A stretch of 64,000 nucleotides of DNA from positions 1-64,000 of the forward strand of contig JBBSMQ010000010.1 of assembly GCA_038233075.1 (NCBI GenBank), read 5' to 3'. Positions 35,015-44,086 of this stretch are shown here, in pieces; position 1 is the stretch's first letter; each line of letters begins with the position of its first letter. The notes beneath the pieces are model-generated. The model was not told the DNA's origin. It did not search any database and worked only from the letters and a program-made list of their open reading frames with translations. Source of the stretch: Iamia sp038233075 (GTDB lineage Bacteria; Actinomycetota; Acidimicrobiia; Acidimicrobiales; Iamiaceae). The translations under genes were made by a program, and so were the position numbers.

Positions 35015-35935
35015 ATGAGCGGTGACCACGACCACGGGGCGGGGGCGCTGCGGGCCGGCGCCCGCCACCAGAAGCGCCTCGCCATCTCCTTCGTCCTCAT
35101 CCTGGCCTTCTTCGTGGTCGAGGCGGTGGGCGGGGTGCTCACCAACTCTCTGGCCCTCCTGTCCGACGCCGGGCACATGCTCACCGACGTCGTCGGCCTG
35201 GGCATGGCCTTGGCGGCCATCCAGATGGCCAGCCGGGCCAGCCGGCGCGCCGACGTGGGCCAGCACACCTTCGGGCTCTACCGCCTGGAGATCCTGGCCG
35301 CCTTCGTCAACTCGCTCCTGCTGTTCGGCGTGGCGATCTACGTGCTGGTCGAGGCCGCTCGTCGCCTCACCGGCGAGGCCGAGGTCCTCGGGCTCCCGAT
35401 GCTCATCGTGGCGTCGCTCGGTCTGGTCGTGAACCTGATCGCCTTCTTCCTCCTGCGCCAGGGCTCCAAGGAGTCGCTGAACGTGGAGGGTGCGTACCTC
35501 GAGGTCCTGGCCGACACCCTCGGCTCGGTCGGGGTCATCGTCGCCGCCGTCCTGCTCGAGCTCTTCGAGTGGACGTGGGTCGACCCGGTGGTCGGCGCCG
35601 CCATCGGCCTGTGGATCCTGCCCCGCACCTGGCGCCTCGGGTCCCAGGCGGTGCGGATCCTGCTCCAGGCCGCGCCCCCCGAGCTCGACCTGGTGGGGTT
35701 GGAGGCCGAGCTGGGCGCCCTCCCCGGCGTCGTCGGCGTCCACGACCTCCACGTCTGGACCCTCACCTCGGAGATGGAGAACGCCTCGGTCCACCTCGTG
35801 GTCGACGACGTGGCCAACACCCACGGGGTGCTCGATCGGGCCCGGACCCTGCTCCAGGACACCTACGACATCGCCCACGCCACCCTTCAGGTCGAGCCGG
35901 CCGACCACCGAGGCTGTGACGAGGTCTCCTGGTGA
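35015..35935 (+). CDS. Cation diffusion facilitator (CzcD/ZitB-type) metal exporter
   Basis: A 306-aa membrane protein with six predicted helices exporting Zn or related divalent cations by proton exchange. A short His-rich N-terminus (SGDHDHG) is followed by LLSDAGHMLTD (metal-site His and Asp in helix 2), HTFGLYRLEILAAFVN, and LADTLGSVGVIVAA (helix 5 site). The cytoplasmic ferredoxin-like domain includes VVGVHDLHVWTLTSEM. ATG at 35015 is the only sensible start. It sits just outside the degraded mobile interval. Confidence 0.92.
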   Translation: MSGDHDHGAGALRAGARHQKRLAISFVLILAFFVVEAVGGVLTNSLALLSDAGHMLTDVVGLGMALAAIQMASRASRRADVGQHTFGLYRLEILAAFVNSLLLFGVAIYVLVEAARRLTGEAEVLGLPMLIVASLGLVVNLIAFFLLRQGSKESLNVEGAYLEVLADTLGSVGVIVAAVLLELFEWTWVDPVVGAAIGLWILPRTWRLGSQAVRILLQAAPPELDLVGLEAELGALPGVVGVHDLHVWTLTSEMENASVHLVVDDVANTHGVLDRARTLLQDTYDIAHATLQVEPADHRGCDEVSW

Positions 35936-35980
35936 TGTGGTCCACGAGGGTCCGACGCCGGCTCTAGATCGACGGTCAGA

Positions 35981-36122
35981 CGGTGCCCGGAGATCGGGCC
36001 CGCGATGCCCAGGCTCACCGCGGGCGGCCATCGCAAGGGGGCATCAGTTACCGGTGCCCGGAGATCGGCGGGAAGCGCAGGTTGTCCCGACCGGCCGCGA
36101 TTGACCTTCGTCCGGACGGGTA
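35981..36122. repeat. 71-bp tandem pair, locus 3 (weakest)
   Basis: CGGTGCCCGGAGATCGG occurs at 35981 and again at 36052, exactly 71 bases apart; the rest of the unit is only loosely alike. Copy 1 contains inverted words GATGCCC...GGGCATC and GCGATG...CATCGC. It lies between the CDF gene and the SGNH hydrolase gene. Confidence 0.6.
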
Positions 36123-36171
36123 GGTGGGTCCGGCCCGTACGTCCCTGTCTCCCCTGCCCCTGGAGATCCCG

Positions 36172-37065
36172 GTGTCCCGGTCCCGATCAGCCGTCCGTCC
36201 CCCCAACCCGACCGATCCGCCGTTGCGAGGTCTGCTGCGCCTGGCCCGGTGGGGCCCGGTGCTCACCGCCGTGGCCGCGCTCGGCGTCGCCGCCGAGGTG
36301 GTCTGGTCGGTCCGCCGCCCCCTCCCCGGCCTGGTCGGCATCGACACATCCGGAACGGTGCCCGGGCGCGGTCCCGGACCTCCCTTGCGGCTTGTGGCCC
36401 TGGGCGACAGCAGCCTCACCGGACCCGGTCTCGAGCACCCGGACCAGATCTGGCTGCGCGAGGCGCTGGGCCGCCTCGACCTCGATCGGCCCATCGAGGT
36501 CCTCTCGCTCGCCGTCGGCGGCTCCCGGGTGGCCGACGTGGCGGGGCGTGTCGACGAGGCCCTGGCCCTGCGCCCCGACCTGGTCGTGGTGGCGGTCGGC
36601 TCCAACGACGTCGTCCATGCCACGCCCGTCCGCCAGCTGACCGCGCAGCTCGACGCCGTGGTCAGCCGCCTGCTGGACGAGGTGACGGTCGTGGCCATGG
36701 CCAACGTGGGTGACATGGGCAACGTGGCCCGGGTCCCTCCCCCGCTGGAGGCCGTCCTGCGGGCCCGCTCCCGCACCGCGCGCCGGGCCATCGAGAGGGT
36801 GGTGGCCTCCCATGCCGGTGCGGTCCTGCTCGATGTGACCGCCGCCGATCCGGCCTTCCGCGATCGGAGCGTGTTCGCCGCCGATCTCTTCCACCCAGGT
36901 CCGGCCGGTCACCTCTCCTGGGGCGAAGCCGCGACCCCTGGCCTGGGCCGCGCTCTGGATCGGCTGGCCCAACCTGCGGCGGTCCTCGGTCTGGGCGCTG
37001 AGCGGTCCCGAGAGGGCGCAGCCGACACTCAGAGGGGCCCGGTCCCCGCCCCATCCTCGGTCTGA
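36172..37065 (+). CDS. Membrane-anchored SGNH/GDSL hydrolase
   Basis: A 297-aa protein with one N-terminal membrane helix (WGPVLTAVAALGVAAEVVW). The SGNH blocks are in order: LVALGDSSLTG (catalytic Ser), a Gly block in LSLAVGGSRV, VAVGSNDVVH (Asn), and FAADLFHPGPAGH with the Asp-x-x-His dyad. Likely an external esterase or lipase; substrate unknown. GTG at 36172 has TGGAGAT upstream. The last ~28 residues are encoded by the first copy of the 71-bp repeat at 36983, giving a low-complexity tail. Confidence 0.82.
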   Translation: MSRSRSAVRPPNPTDPPLRGLLRLARWGPVLTAVAALGVAAEVVWSVRRPLPGLVGIDTSGTVPGRGPGPPLRLVALGDSSLTGPGLEHPDQIWLREALGRLDLDRPIEVLSLAVGGSRVADVAGRVDEALALRPDLVVVAVGSNDVVHATPVRQLTAQLDAVVSRLLDEVTVVAMANVGDMGNVARVPPPLEAVLRARSRTARRAIERVVASHAGAVLLDVTAADPAFRDRSVFAADLFHPGPAGHLSWGEAATPGLGRALDRLAQPAAVLGLGAERSREGAADTQRGPVPAPSSV

Positions 37066-37104
37066 AGGCTGAGGGGTCTCGGATGGGCGCGTCCGACACT
37101 CCCG
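36983..37104. repeat. 71-bp tandem hairpin pair, locus 4
   Basis: Copies start at 36983 and 37054 (71 apart), both TCCTCGGTCTG...GCTGAG-GGTC-CG...GGGCGC...CCGACACTC over about 48 bases. Copy 2 can fold CCTCGGTC-TGAA-GGCTGAGG inside CCCATCC...GGATGGG. Copy 1 falls inside the end of the SGNH hydrolase reading frame. Confidence 0.75.
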
Positions 37105-37234
37105 TACCCGCCTGCCCCTGTCGACGACGGTCCGTGTGTCCCTGACGGTGGGGGTGTGGGCCGGGCGGGCGCGGGGAACGGGTCCGTCGTGGCCTCTCCC
37201 ACCGCACCCGGCGCAAGCCTCGGCCCGGCTCCCG

Positions 37235-37873
37235 ATGTTCCGCGACCGCACTGACGCCGGACGCCAGCTGGGTGCGGCGCTGGCGGGCCGGCCGTGGAGG
37301 GGACCCATCGTCCTGGCCCTGCCCCGCGGCGGGGTGCCGGTGGGGGCCGAGGTGGCCGCAGCCCTCGGGGTCGGCCTGGATGTCATGGTGGCCCGCAAGG
37401 TGGGCGCCCCCGGTCAGCCCGAGCTCGGCATCGGGGCGGTGGCCGAGGGCGGCGGCGAGGTGGTCGACGCCGCCGCGGTGCGCGCCCTGGGGGTGACCGC
37501 CGACCAGCTGGCCCGGACCACTGCGGCCGAGCGGACCGAGGTCGATCGGCGCGTCGCCACCTACAGGGGCGGGCGGGGCCTGCCCGACCTCACCGCGGCC
37601 GACGTCGTCCTCGTCGATGACGGTCTGGCCACCGGGGTCACCGCCGAGGCGGCGGTGAGCGGCCTGCGGGCCCTCGGCGCCGAGCGGATCGTGCTCGCCG
37701 TCCCCGTCGGCGCCGCCCATGCCGTCGACCGTCTCGCGGCCTCGGCCGACGAGGTCGTGTGCCTCCGCGTCCCCCACCGCTTCCGGGCCGTGGGCCAGTG
37801 GTACGACCGCTTCGACCAGACCACCGACGACGAGGTGCTGGCCCTGCTGGACCGGGCGACCGACGGCGTCTGA
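37235..37873 (+). CDS. Phosphoribosyltransferase-domain protein
   Basis: A 212-aa type I phosphoribosyltransferase-fold protein: FRDRTDAGRQLGAAL, VLALPRGGVPVGAEVA, VARKVGAPGQPELGIGAV, and the PRPP loop VVLVDDGLATGVTAEAA. This small group (often beside stress or hydrolase genes) has no agreed substrate. ATG at 37235 gives the conserved N-terminus; the in-frame start at 37136 adds an unrelated stretch. The stop codon lies in the left end of a GGATAGG-type element. Confidence 0.85.
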   Translation: MFRDRTDAGRQLGAALAGRPWRGPIVLALPRGGVPVGAEVAAALGVGLDVMVARKVGAPGQPELGIGAVAEGGGEVVDAAAVRALGVTADQLARTTAAERTEVDRRVATYRGGRGLPDLTAADVVLVDDGLATGVTAEAAVSGLRALGAERIVLAVPVGAAHAVDRLAASADEVVCLRVPHRFRAVGQWYDRFDQTTDDEVLALLDRATDGV

Positions 37874-37982
37874 GGAGACGAGCCGATAGGCGAGGCGACC
37901 CAGCAAGCACGGGCCCACACCTCGGCGCAGCCGAGGAGAAGCTTCCGGCCCGACCCGGTCCTATCCGCGCAGATCCTGAGGC
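37870..37982. repeat. GGATAGG-ended structured element A
   Basis: About 113 bases. The left end CTGAGGAGACGAGCCGATAGG and the right end CCTATCCGCGCAGATCCTGAG form an imperfect inverted repeat. CTCGGCGCAGCCGAG inside is a perfect hairpin (37921-37935). The left end contains the TGA of the phosphoribosyltransferase gene. Same design as elements B (48167) and C (59462). Confidence 0.65.
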
Positions 37983-38062
37983 TCCGCCGGTGCGCTCCCC
38001 GCCGCGTCGATAGGGTCGGGCCCCGCGATCCTCGCCCGGACCCGCACGCAGGAGGACCCCCC

Positions 38063-39058
38063 ATGGCCACCGTCTCCACCGTCCTCGGTCCGATCGACAC
38101 GGCCGAGCTGGGCCGCACCTACATGCACGAGCACGTCTTCGTCCTGACCCCCGACGTGCAGCAGAACTACCCCGACGAGTGGGGCGACGAGGACGCCCGG
38201 GTGGCCGACGCCGTCACCCGGCTGACCGCCCTCGCCGACCAGGGGGTCCAGACCATCGTGGACCCCACCGTCATCGGTCTGGGCCGCTACATCCCCCGCA
38301 TCGCCCGGATCGCCGAGCAGGTGAGCCAGCTCAACATCGTGGTCGCCACCGGCTGCTACACCTACGACGACGTCCCCTTCTTCTTCCACCACCGCGACCC
38401 CGAGGTGAAGGCGTTGATGGGCCTCGACGACGTCGACCCCATGGTGGCGATGTTCAGCGGCGACATCACCGAGGGCATCGCCGCGACGGGGGTGAGGGCC
38501 GGGTTCCTCAAGTGCGCCATCGACGAGAAGGGCCTGACCGGCGGCGTCGAGCGGGTGATGCGAGCCGTCGCCGCCACCCACCTCGTCACCGGCGTCCCCA
38601 TCACCGTCCACACCCACCCCGACAGCCACACCGGTCTGGAGGTCAAGCGGGTGCTGTGCGACGAGGAGGGCGTCGACCCGTCGGCGGTGGTCCTGGGCCA
38701 CAGCGGTGACTCCTCCGACGTCGACCACCTGAGCGAGCTGGCCGAGGCCGGCTTCGTGCTGGGCATGGACCGCTTCGGCGTCAACCTGGAGACGAGCTTC
38801 GAGGCCCGGGCCGACACAGTGGTCGAGATGTGCCGGCGAGGCTACGCGGAGGCCATGGTCCTGTCCCACGACGCCGCCTGCTACATCGACTGGATCGATC
38901 CCGACCTGCTGCCACTGCTGCCCCAGTGGCACTACCTCCACATCGAGGATGAGGTGCTGCCCTACCTGCGCGACCACGGCGTCTCCGACGACCAGATCAC
39001 CACCATGCTCGTCGACAACCCCCGACGCCACTTCGAGGTCGGCGCGCCGACGCCGTGA
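38063..39058 (+). CDS. Phosphotriesterase-family metal hydrolase
   Basis: A 331-aa amidohydrolase-fold enzyme. Metal ligands appear in order: HEH in TYMHEHVF, the bridging Lys in GFLKCAIDEKG, HTHPDS, GHSGDSSD and the aspartate in LSHDAACYIDW. The length and motifs fit the PTE/lactonase group, whose natural members mostly hydrolyse lactones or esters. The real substrate is unknown. ATG at 38063 with AGGAGG just upstream. No signal peptide. Confidence 0.9.
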   Translation: MATVSTVLGPIDTAELGRTYMHEHVFVLTPDVQQNYPDEWGDEDARVADAVTRLTALADQGVQTIVDPTVIGLGRYIPRIARIAEQVSQLNIVVATGCYTYDDVPFFFHHRDPEVKALMGLDDVDPMVAMFSGDITEGIAATGVRAGFLKCAIDEKGLTGGVERVMRAVAATHLVTGVPITVHTHPDSHTGLEVKRVLCDEEGVDPSAVVLGHSGDSSDVDHLSELAEAGFVLGMDRFGVNLETSFEARADTVVEMCRRGYAEAMVLSHDAACYIDWIDPDLLPLLPQWHYLHIEDEVLPYLRDHGVSDDQITTMLVDNPRRHFEVGAPTP

Positions 39059-39089
39059 CCTCCGGCGCGCCGCTCGGACGCCCCGGTCC

Positions 39090-39545
39090 CTAGATCAGTC
39101 CCCGCGGGGTCAGGTCGACGGTGATGTCGAGCTCGCCGGCCGCGGGCTGCAGCCCCAGACCGTCATCGACCGAAGCAGGGATCCAGGTCTGGAACGAGTC
39201 CCGGAGCTGCTCCTCCCGGAGGGGCTTGGTGAGGTAGTCGTCGAGACCGGCCGCCAGCGCCACCTCGCGGTCGCCGTCCATGGCCCGGGCGCTGAGACCG
39301 ATGATGGGGGTGCGCTCGGTTCCGGCCGCCTCCTGTCCAGCGCGGATCTGAGCCGTCGCCTCGTAGCCGTCCATGACCGGCATCATGATGTCCATCAGGA
39401 CGGCGTCGAAGTGACCGCGGAGGCAGGCCTCCACCGCCCTCGCCCCGTCGTGGACGATCTCGACCTCGCAGCCGAGGTTGCGGAGCACGCCGACGGCGAC
39501 GAGCTGGTTGAGCCGATTGTCCTCGGCCAGGAGGATGTGGGGCAC
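39090..39545 (-). CDS. Stand-alone response-regulator receiver
   Basis: A 151-aa receiver-only protein: ILLAEDNRLNQLV (acidic pocket), DAVLMDIMMPVMDGYEAT (phospho-acceptor Asp), IIGLSARAM and DDYLTKPLREEQL with the conserved Lys. A ~30-residue tail follows without a DNA-binding domain. The GTG start overlaps the stop of the histidine-kinase gene (TAGTG), so the two are translationally coupled. It probably receives phosphate from that kinase; the output partner is unknown. Confidence 0.9.
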   Translation of the reverse strand: MPHILLAEDNRLNQLVAVGVLRNLGCEVEIVHDGARAVEACLRGHFDAVLMDIMMPVMDGYEATAQIRAGQEAAGTERTPIIGLSARAMDGDREVALAAGLDDYLTKPLREEQLRDSFQTWIPASVDDGLGLQPAAGELDITVDLTPRGLI

Positions 39546-41785
39546 TAGGAGGGTCCTTTCGAGGTTCCCGATGCCACCAGGGTGTCCGGAGGTCGGGTCG
39601 GCGCCGCGACCGGAGCCGCAACGGGGTTCGGGGGCGCGGTGACGAGCGCGTCCATGAGGCGACGGAGGAGGTAGGTGTTACGGAGGGGCCGCACCAGCAC
39701 CGACTCGAAGTCCGGGTGCTGGGCCGCATGGCGGGCCGCCTGGGACGATGAGGTGAGCAGGAACATGACCGAGTTGGCGGTGCCGCTCTGGGCCCGGAGC
39801 AGTTGGGCCAGCTGGACACCGGTCATGTCCTCCAGGTGGTGATCGATCAGTACGACGGCGCAGGCATCGCCGGGCCCCGCACCGCGGCGACCCAGCAGCG
39901 CCTGCTCGCCCGTCTCGGCCTGCTCGACGATGAAGCCCCAGGTGTGCAGGGCGTAGGCCAGCACCGACCGGGTGACCGCGTTGGCGTCGATCACGAGGGC
40001 TCGCAGCCCCACCAGGCGGGCCAGGCCTCGCTCGGCCGGTGGCTGGACCCGAGCCGGCAGGGGCAGCGTCAGTCGGAAGGTGGTGCCCCTTCCGGCTGCG
40101 CTCGCCAGCTCGATGGTGCCCCCCTGGAGACGGACCAGTCGCGCCACGATGGCCAGGCCCAGACCGGTCCCGCCGTGGGTGCGGGTCGTCGACTCGTCCA
40201 GCTGGGAGAAGGGGTCGAACAGGCGGTCCTGCTCCTCGACGGGGATGCCGACGCCCGTGTCCACCACCTCGAACACCACGTTGGAGTCGTCGTCGGGGTG
40301 GCGGAGGGCGCGGATCGTCACCGAACCCTCGTCGGTGAACTTGACCGCGTTGGCCGCCAGGTTGAGCAGCACCTGGCGCAGGCGCAGCGGGTCGCCCCGT
40401 CGGGTGGTCACCAGACCCGGCTGCGAGTACGCGACCAGCTCGATGCCTCGGCGCCGGGCGGACTCGGCCAGGATCATCGCCACCTCCTCCACCAGATCCT
40501 CGACGTCGAGGTCGATGTCCTCGAGGACCAGCTTCTCGGCCTCGATCTTGGAGAAGTCGAGGATGTCGTTCACCAGGCCGAGCAGGCCCTCGGCCGAGGT
40601 GGCGACGCCGACGGCGAGCTCCTTCTGGTCGCGGTCGAGGTCGCTGTCGAGCAGCAGCCCGGTGAGGCCGATCACCGCGTTCATGGGGGTTCGGATCTCG
40701 TGGCTCATGTTGGCCAGGAAGCGCGACTTGATGACCGAGGTCTGGATGGCCTCGTCGCACAGTCGGCGGTTCTCGACGACGACCGCCAGGTGGTGGAGCA
40801 GGCTGAGGACGACCACGGTGATGGCCAGCCAGATGAACGTGGCATCGAGGTGGGACCCGGTGGCCTGGTGGATCACGGTGCCGACGATCACTGCGGCCAC
40901 CGACACGAGGGGGGCCACGAGGGGGAGTCGCCGGTCCAGGGCGGAGACGGGACGCTCCACCACCCGGGGCCCGATCCGCGCCGCTCGGGTGGCGGCCAGG
41001 GTGAGGGCGACGAAACCGGCGACCCACAGCGCGTCGTCGACCTGGACGCCCTCTGAGCGGCCGGCGACCGCGAGGATGGCGGTCATGTTGCCGGCCACCA
41101 CGAAGGCCGACACGGCTCCGGCGAGCGGCAGGATCCACAGCCGGTTGGCCACAGGGAGGCGGTTGAGCGAGAACACGAGCGCAGCGCCCACGAAGACGAG
41201 GGCCAGGGGCCGGGCCGCGACCACCGCCTGCGACCATCCGCCCAGGTCGGACGCAGTGATGTGCGCCAAGGTGACCACGCAGGTCGTGAACAGCAGGCTG
41301 CCGGCGATCATCAGCGCCTCGGTCACCGGCTCCGGGTGCGGCAGGGACCGGAGGGGGGTGTCGATGAGGGGCAGGAGGCCGGCGCCGGTGCACAGGGCCG
41401 AGAGGAGGAACCCGGTCTCGGCCCACGGCGGTGATGTGGCGGCCGCGGCCCCGCCGAGCACGACGATGATCGCCTCGGTGGCGGCCCACAGAGCCGCACC
41501 GAGGCCGAGGAGGGCCCAGCCCCGGCGTGGCCGGCCCTCGTGCCGACGGGCCGACCGACCGCAGGCGGCAGCGGCGATGGCTGCCAGCGGGGCTTCGGTG
41601 AGCCCCTCCGCCGCGTCCCACCCCTCGATGTCGATCCGGACGAGGACGGTCGTGGTCAGCACCGCAGCCCCGACCGCGACCGCCGCCCCCACCCCGCGCA
41701 TCAGCCACCGGTCCTCCTCGGCGGCTGCCCCCGGCGCGGCGGCAGACCCGGCCGGCGGGATCGAGAGGGGGGCGTGGGGGCCCAT
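39545..41785 (-). CDS. Multi-pass membrane hybrid histidine kinase with degenerate receiver
   Basis: A 746-aa sensor kinase. Residues 30-335 hold about eight membrane helices (a MASE-like sensor). The HisKA box has NMSHEIRTPMNAVIG with His362. The ATPase domain has NLAANAVKFT, DTGVGIP, LFDPFSQLD and GGTGLGLAI. A C-terminal receiver (about 600-720) keeps the Asp in VVLIDHHLEDMTG but has VRPLR where KP is expected, so it may not be phosphorylated normally. The separate receiver gene follows with a TAGTG overlap and could supply the active receiver. Confidence 0.9.
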   Translation of the reverse strand: MGPHAPLSIPPAGSAAAPGAAAEEDRWLMRGVGAAVAVGAAVLTTTVLVRIDIEGWDAAEGLTEAPLAAIAAAACGRSARRHEGRPRRGWALLGLGAALWAATEAIIVVLGGAAAATSPPWAETGFLLSALCTGAGLLPLIDTPLRSLPHPEPVTEALMIAGSLLFTTCVVTLAHITASDLGGWSQAVVAARPLALVFVGAALVFSLNRLPVANRLWILPLAGAVSAFVVAGNMTAILAVAGRSEGVQVDDALWVAGFVALTLAATRAARIGPRVVERPVSALDRRLPLVAPLVSVAAVIVGTVIHQATGSHLDATFIWLAITVVVLSLLHHLAVVVENRRLCDEAIQTSVIKSRFLANMSHEIRTPMNAVIGLTGLLLDSDLDRDQKELAVGVATSAEGLLGLVNDILDFSKIEAEKLVLEDIDLDVEDLVEEVAMILAESARRRGIELVAYSQPGLVTTRRGDPLRLRQVLLNLAANAVKFTDEGSVTIRALRHPDDDSNVVFEVVDTGVGIPVEEQDRLFDPFSQLDESTTRTHGGTGLGLAIVARLVRLQGGTIELASAAGRGTTFRLTLPLPARVQPPAERGLARLVGLRALVIDANAVTRSVLAYALHTWGFIVEQAETGEQALLGRRGAGPGDACAVVLIDHHLEDMTGVQLAQLLRAQSGTANSVMFLLTSSSQAARHAAQHPDFESVLVRPLRNTYLLRRLMDALVTAPPNPVAAPVAAPTRPPDTLVASGTSKGPS

Positions 41786-41859
41786 GACGAGGCGGTCTCC
41801 AGGTGCAGCGGTCCCTCCGCCTGTCGGCCGACGGTGCCCGCGGTTGAGAGGCGGAGCAG

Positions 41860-42624
41860 ATGGGCGACGGAGCGACGCGACCGCGGGTGGAGGTCTCCAC
41901 GACCCCCAACCCCGGCGGGGCGACGATGGGCCAGGATGGGACCGGTGGACCAGGCACGACCGCGGTGACGGGCCCGGTGGCGGGTGCCGTCGGCCTCGGT
42001 GTCGCCCTGGTCGTGACCCCGGCCTGGCGGTTCAGCCGGGGCTGGGTCACCCTGGCCCACGAGCTGGGCCACGCCCTCACCGCCATCGCAGCCGAGGGCC
42101 GGGTCCGACGCATCCGGATCCACCTCGACACCTCCGGGTTGACCGAGTGGTCCGGGGTCGGCGCCGCGCACCGGCTGCCCCGGGCCATCGTGGCCTGGTG
42201 GGGTCACCCCGCGCCCAGCGTGCTCGGACTGGCCCTGGCGGGGGGCCTGGCCGCGGGGTACGAGGTCGTGGTGGCCCAAGTCGTGGCGGCCGCCGTCGCG
42301 GGGGTGACGGTGATCTGGATCCGCAGCGCCTGGGGCCTGGTGGTGGGGTCAGCCCTGGTGGTCGCGGCGGCCGCGGGAGCGGCCGTCGGAGCCACCGCCT
42401 CGGTGGTGGTCACTGCGACCATCGCGGTGCTGTGGGCGGCCGGGGGGCTGCGGGCCGCCGTGAGCGCGGCTCGGGGGTCACGGCGGGGCGATGGCTCCGA
42501 TGCGGCCGTGCTGGCCGAGGTGCTGTGGCTCCCCGTCGGCTTCTGGACCCTGACCATGGTGACGATCTCGGCCGCGGCCACGTTCGGCACCGGGGCGCTG
42601 TTGCTCGACGTGGCCCGGGGATGA
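41860..42624 (+). CDS. M50B-like membrane metalloprotease
   Basis: A 254-aa membrane protein with VTLAHELGHALTAI, the zinc HExxH motif inside a membrane segment, typical of peptidase M50B-like proteins of actinobacteria. About six hydrophobic segments. Family members are thought to cut proteins within the membrane; the substrate is unknown. GCGGAG lies just before ATG 41860; an internal ATG at 41926 would remove a polar leader and is also possible. Divergent from the histidine-kinase gene with only 74 bases between. Confidence 0.8.
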   Translation: MGDGATRPRVEVSTTPNPGGATMGQDGTGGPGTTAVTGPVAGAVGLGVALVVTPAWRFSRGWVTLAHELGHALTAIAAEGRVRRIRIHLDTSGLTEWSGVGAAHRLPRAIVAWWGHPAPSVLGLALAGGLAAGYEVVVAQVVAAAVAGVTVIWIRSAWGLVVGSALVVAAAAGAAVGATASVVVTATIAVLWAAGGLRAAVSAARGSRRGDGSDAAVLAEVLWLPVGFWTLTMVTISAAATFGTGALLLDVARG

Positions 42625-42696
42625 AGGCCCTCGAACGGCCACCCTGAGCGGGATCTGGTGCCCACGAGGGTGACGGTGTCGAGCGCCTGACCCCGC

Positions 42697-42718
42697 CTCC
42701 CCGCGACCGCGCGGGGAG
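42697..42718. terminator. GC hairpin between the M50B and phosphatase genes
   Basis: CTCCCCGCG-ACCG-CGCGGGGAG is a perfect 9-bp stem, 72 bases after the M50B-like stop. It has no T-run. Likely terminates or attenuates transcription before the next gene. Confidence 0.5.
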
Positions 42719-42777
42719 TGGCCCGCGCCGGGTGACGAACGGGTGGCGACGGCGAGGCGACCACTACGGTCGCCGCC

Positions 42778-43476
42778 GTGGCCACGGAGTACCGCCAGCA
42801 CCGCTTCTCTCGCCCGTCCGGCGCGACCGAGCTCTTCCTCGTCCGCCACGGCGAGTCGGCACCGGTGGTACCCGGCGTCGAGATCCCTCAGCGCGACGGC
42901 CACGACGATCCCGCCCTCGCGCCGGAGGGGCGCGAGCAGGCCGAGCGCGTGGGGGAGCGTCTCGCCGACGAGCAGATCGACGCCATCTACGTCTCGTCCC
43001 TTCGTCGCACCCACGAGACGGCGGCGCCGCTGGCCCGCCGCCTCGGGATCACCCCGGTGGAGGTGCCCGACCTGCGTGAGGTCCACCTGGGGGAGTGGGA
43101 GGGAGGCGCCTTCCGTCGCAACGTGGCCGAGGGCCATCCCCTCGCGGCGCGGATGTTCACCGAGCAGCGGTGGGACGCCATCCCGGGCGCGGAGGCCACC
43201 GAGGCGTTCGGTGTCCGCCTGCGGGCCGCGCTGGACGACATCGTCGCCGCCCACCCCGACCAGCGGGTCGTGGTCGTCGTCCACGGCGGCGTCATCGGTG
43301 AGGTGGTGCGCATGGCCGCCGGGGGAGGGCGGGGGTTCGCCTTCGTCGGTGCCGACAACGGCTCGATCTCGCACCTGGTGGCCCACGACGAGCGCTGGAT
43401 CATCCGCCGCTACAACGACACCGCCCACCTCGGAGGCTTCGACCTCGACCCCGCGCCTTCCCTCCCCGAGGGCTGA
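42778..43476 (+). CDS. Histidine phosphatase superfamily protein
   Basis: A 232-aa phosphoglycerate-mutase-like phosphatase. FLVRHGESAPV holds the catalytic His, SSLRRTHETA the second Arg region, LREVHLGEWEG the acid loop and VVVVHGGVIGEV the second His. The substrate is unknown. GTG at 42778 is the start. It converges on an SRPBCC gene 28 bases away. Confidence 0.88.
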   Translation: MATEYRQHRFSRPSGATELFLVRHGESAPVVPGVEIPQRDGHDDPALAPEGREQAERVGERLADEQIDAIYVSSLRRTHETAAPLARRLGITPVEVPDLREVHLGEWEGGAFRRNVAEGHPLAARMFTEQRWDAIPGAEATEAFGVRLRAALDDIVAAHPDQRVVVVVHGGVIGEVVRMAAGGGRGFAFVGADNGSISHLVAHDERWIIRRYNDTAHLGGFDLDPAPSLPEG

Positions 43477-43504
43477 GGTCCCGGCTTCTCGACCTCTCGG
43501 CTTC

Positions 43505-43984
43505 TCAGGTGTCGGTGAAGTGGGCGGCCACGTTGGCCACCGACCGGGCCACGTTGGGACGGTGGTTCTTCGGGTAGCCCATGAGGCGCTCGATCGCCGG
43601 CACCTTGGCGGTGGAGAGGTCGAAGGTCTCGGTCAGGCGGGTGCCGCCGCCGGGGGCATCCTCGAGGTCCCAGCGCCACCGATGGCCCCCCATGTGGCAC
43701 CAGGCGAGGCGGGTGCCCTGCTGGAACTCCACCACCTTCGACGTCACTTTGTAGGGGACGCCGTACATCTTCATGCGCATGCCGAAGCGGTCTCCGTCGG
43801 AGAGGATGTCCGGGCCGACGGCCGTGCCCTTGACGGTCTCGTCGCCGCTGATGGCTGAGTGGTTGGCCGGGCGTCGGATGTAGTCGAACACCTCGGCGGG
43901 CGGGGCGTTGACGGTCGTGGTGGCGGCGACGATGTCGCGGTCCATCTCGATGGTCACGTCGTCGGGGATCTGGTCATCGGACAT
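43505..43984 (-). CDS. SRPBCC-family (polyketide cyclase/START-like) protein
   Basis: A 159-aa protein with the START-like grip fold: VAATTTVNAPPAEVFDYI at the start, FEQGTRLAWCHMGGHRW-type central strands and a final helix (RSVANVAAHFTDT). The family binds hydrophobic ligands; no ligand is known here. Start ATG 43984. It is divergent from the metal-binding lipoprotein gene. Confidence 0.8.
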   Translation of the reverse strand: MSDDQIPDDVTIEMDRDIVAATTTVNAPPAEVFDYIRRPANHSAISGDETVKGTAVGPDILSDGDRFGMRMKMYGVPYKVTSKVVEFQQGTRLAWCHMGGHRWRWDLEDAPGGGTRLTETFDLSTAKVPAIERLMGYPKNHRPNVARSVANVAAHFTDT

Positions 43985-44037
43985 GCACCCGAGCGTAGGA
44001 CAACAGGACCGCAGACGCCCCCGGGCTGGTGGGTGGG

Positions 44038-44062
44038 AATGGGAACGAGTCTCGTTAGGGTC
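44038..44062 (+). promoter_or_regulatory. Possible Zur-type operator
   Basis: AACGAG-T-CTCGTT (44044-44056) is a perfect 6-1-6 inverted repeat within AATGGGAACGAGTCTCGTT, about 30 bases before the metal-binding lipoprotein start. Position, symmetry and the gene it controls suggest a Zur or Fur-family operator. It is only loosely similar to known Zur boxes. Confidence 0.4.
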
Positions 44063-44086
44063 GCACGCGCCCGTCTCGGACCCACC

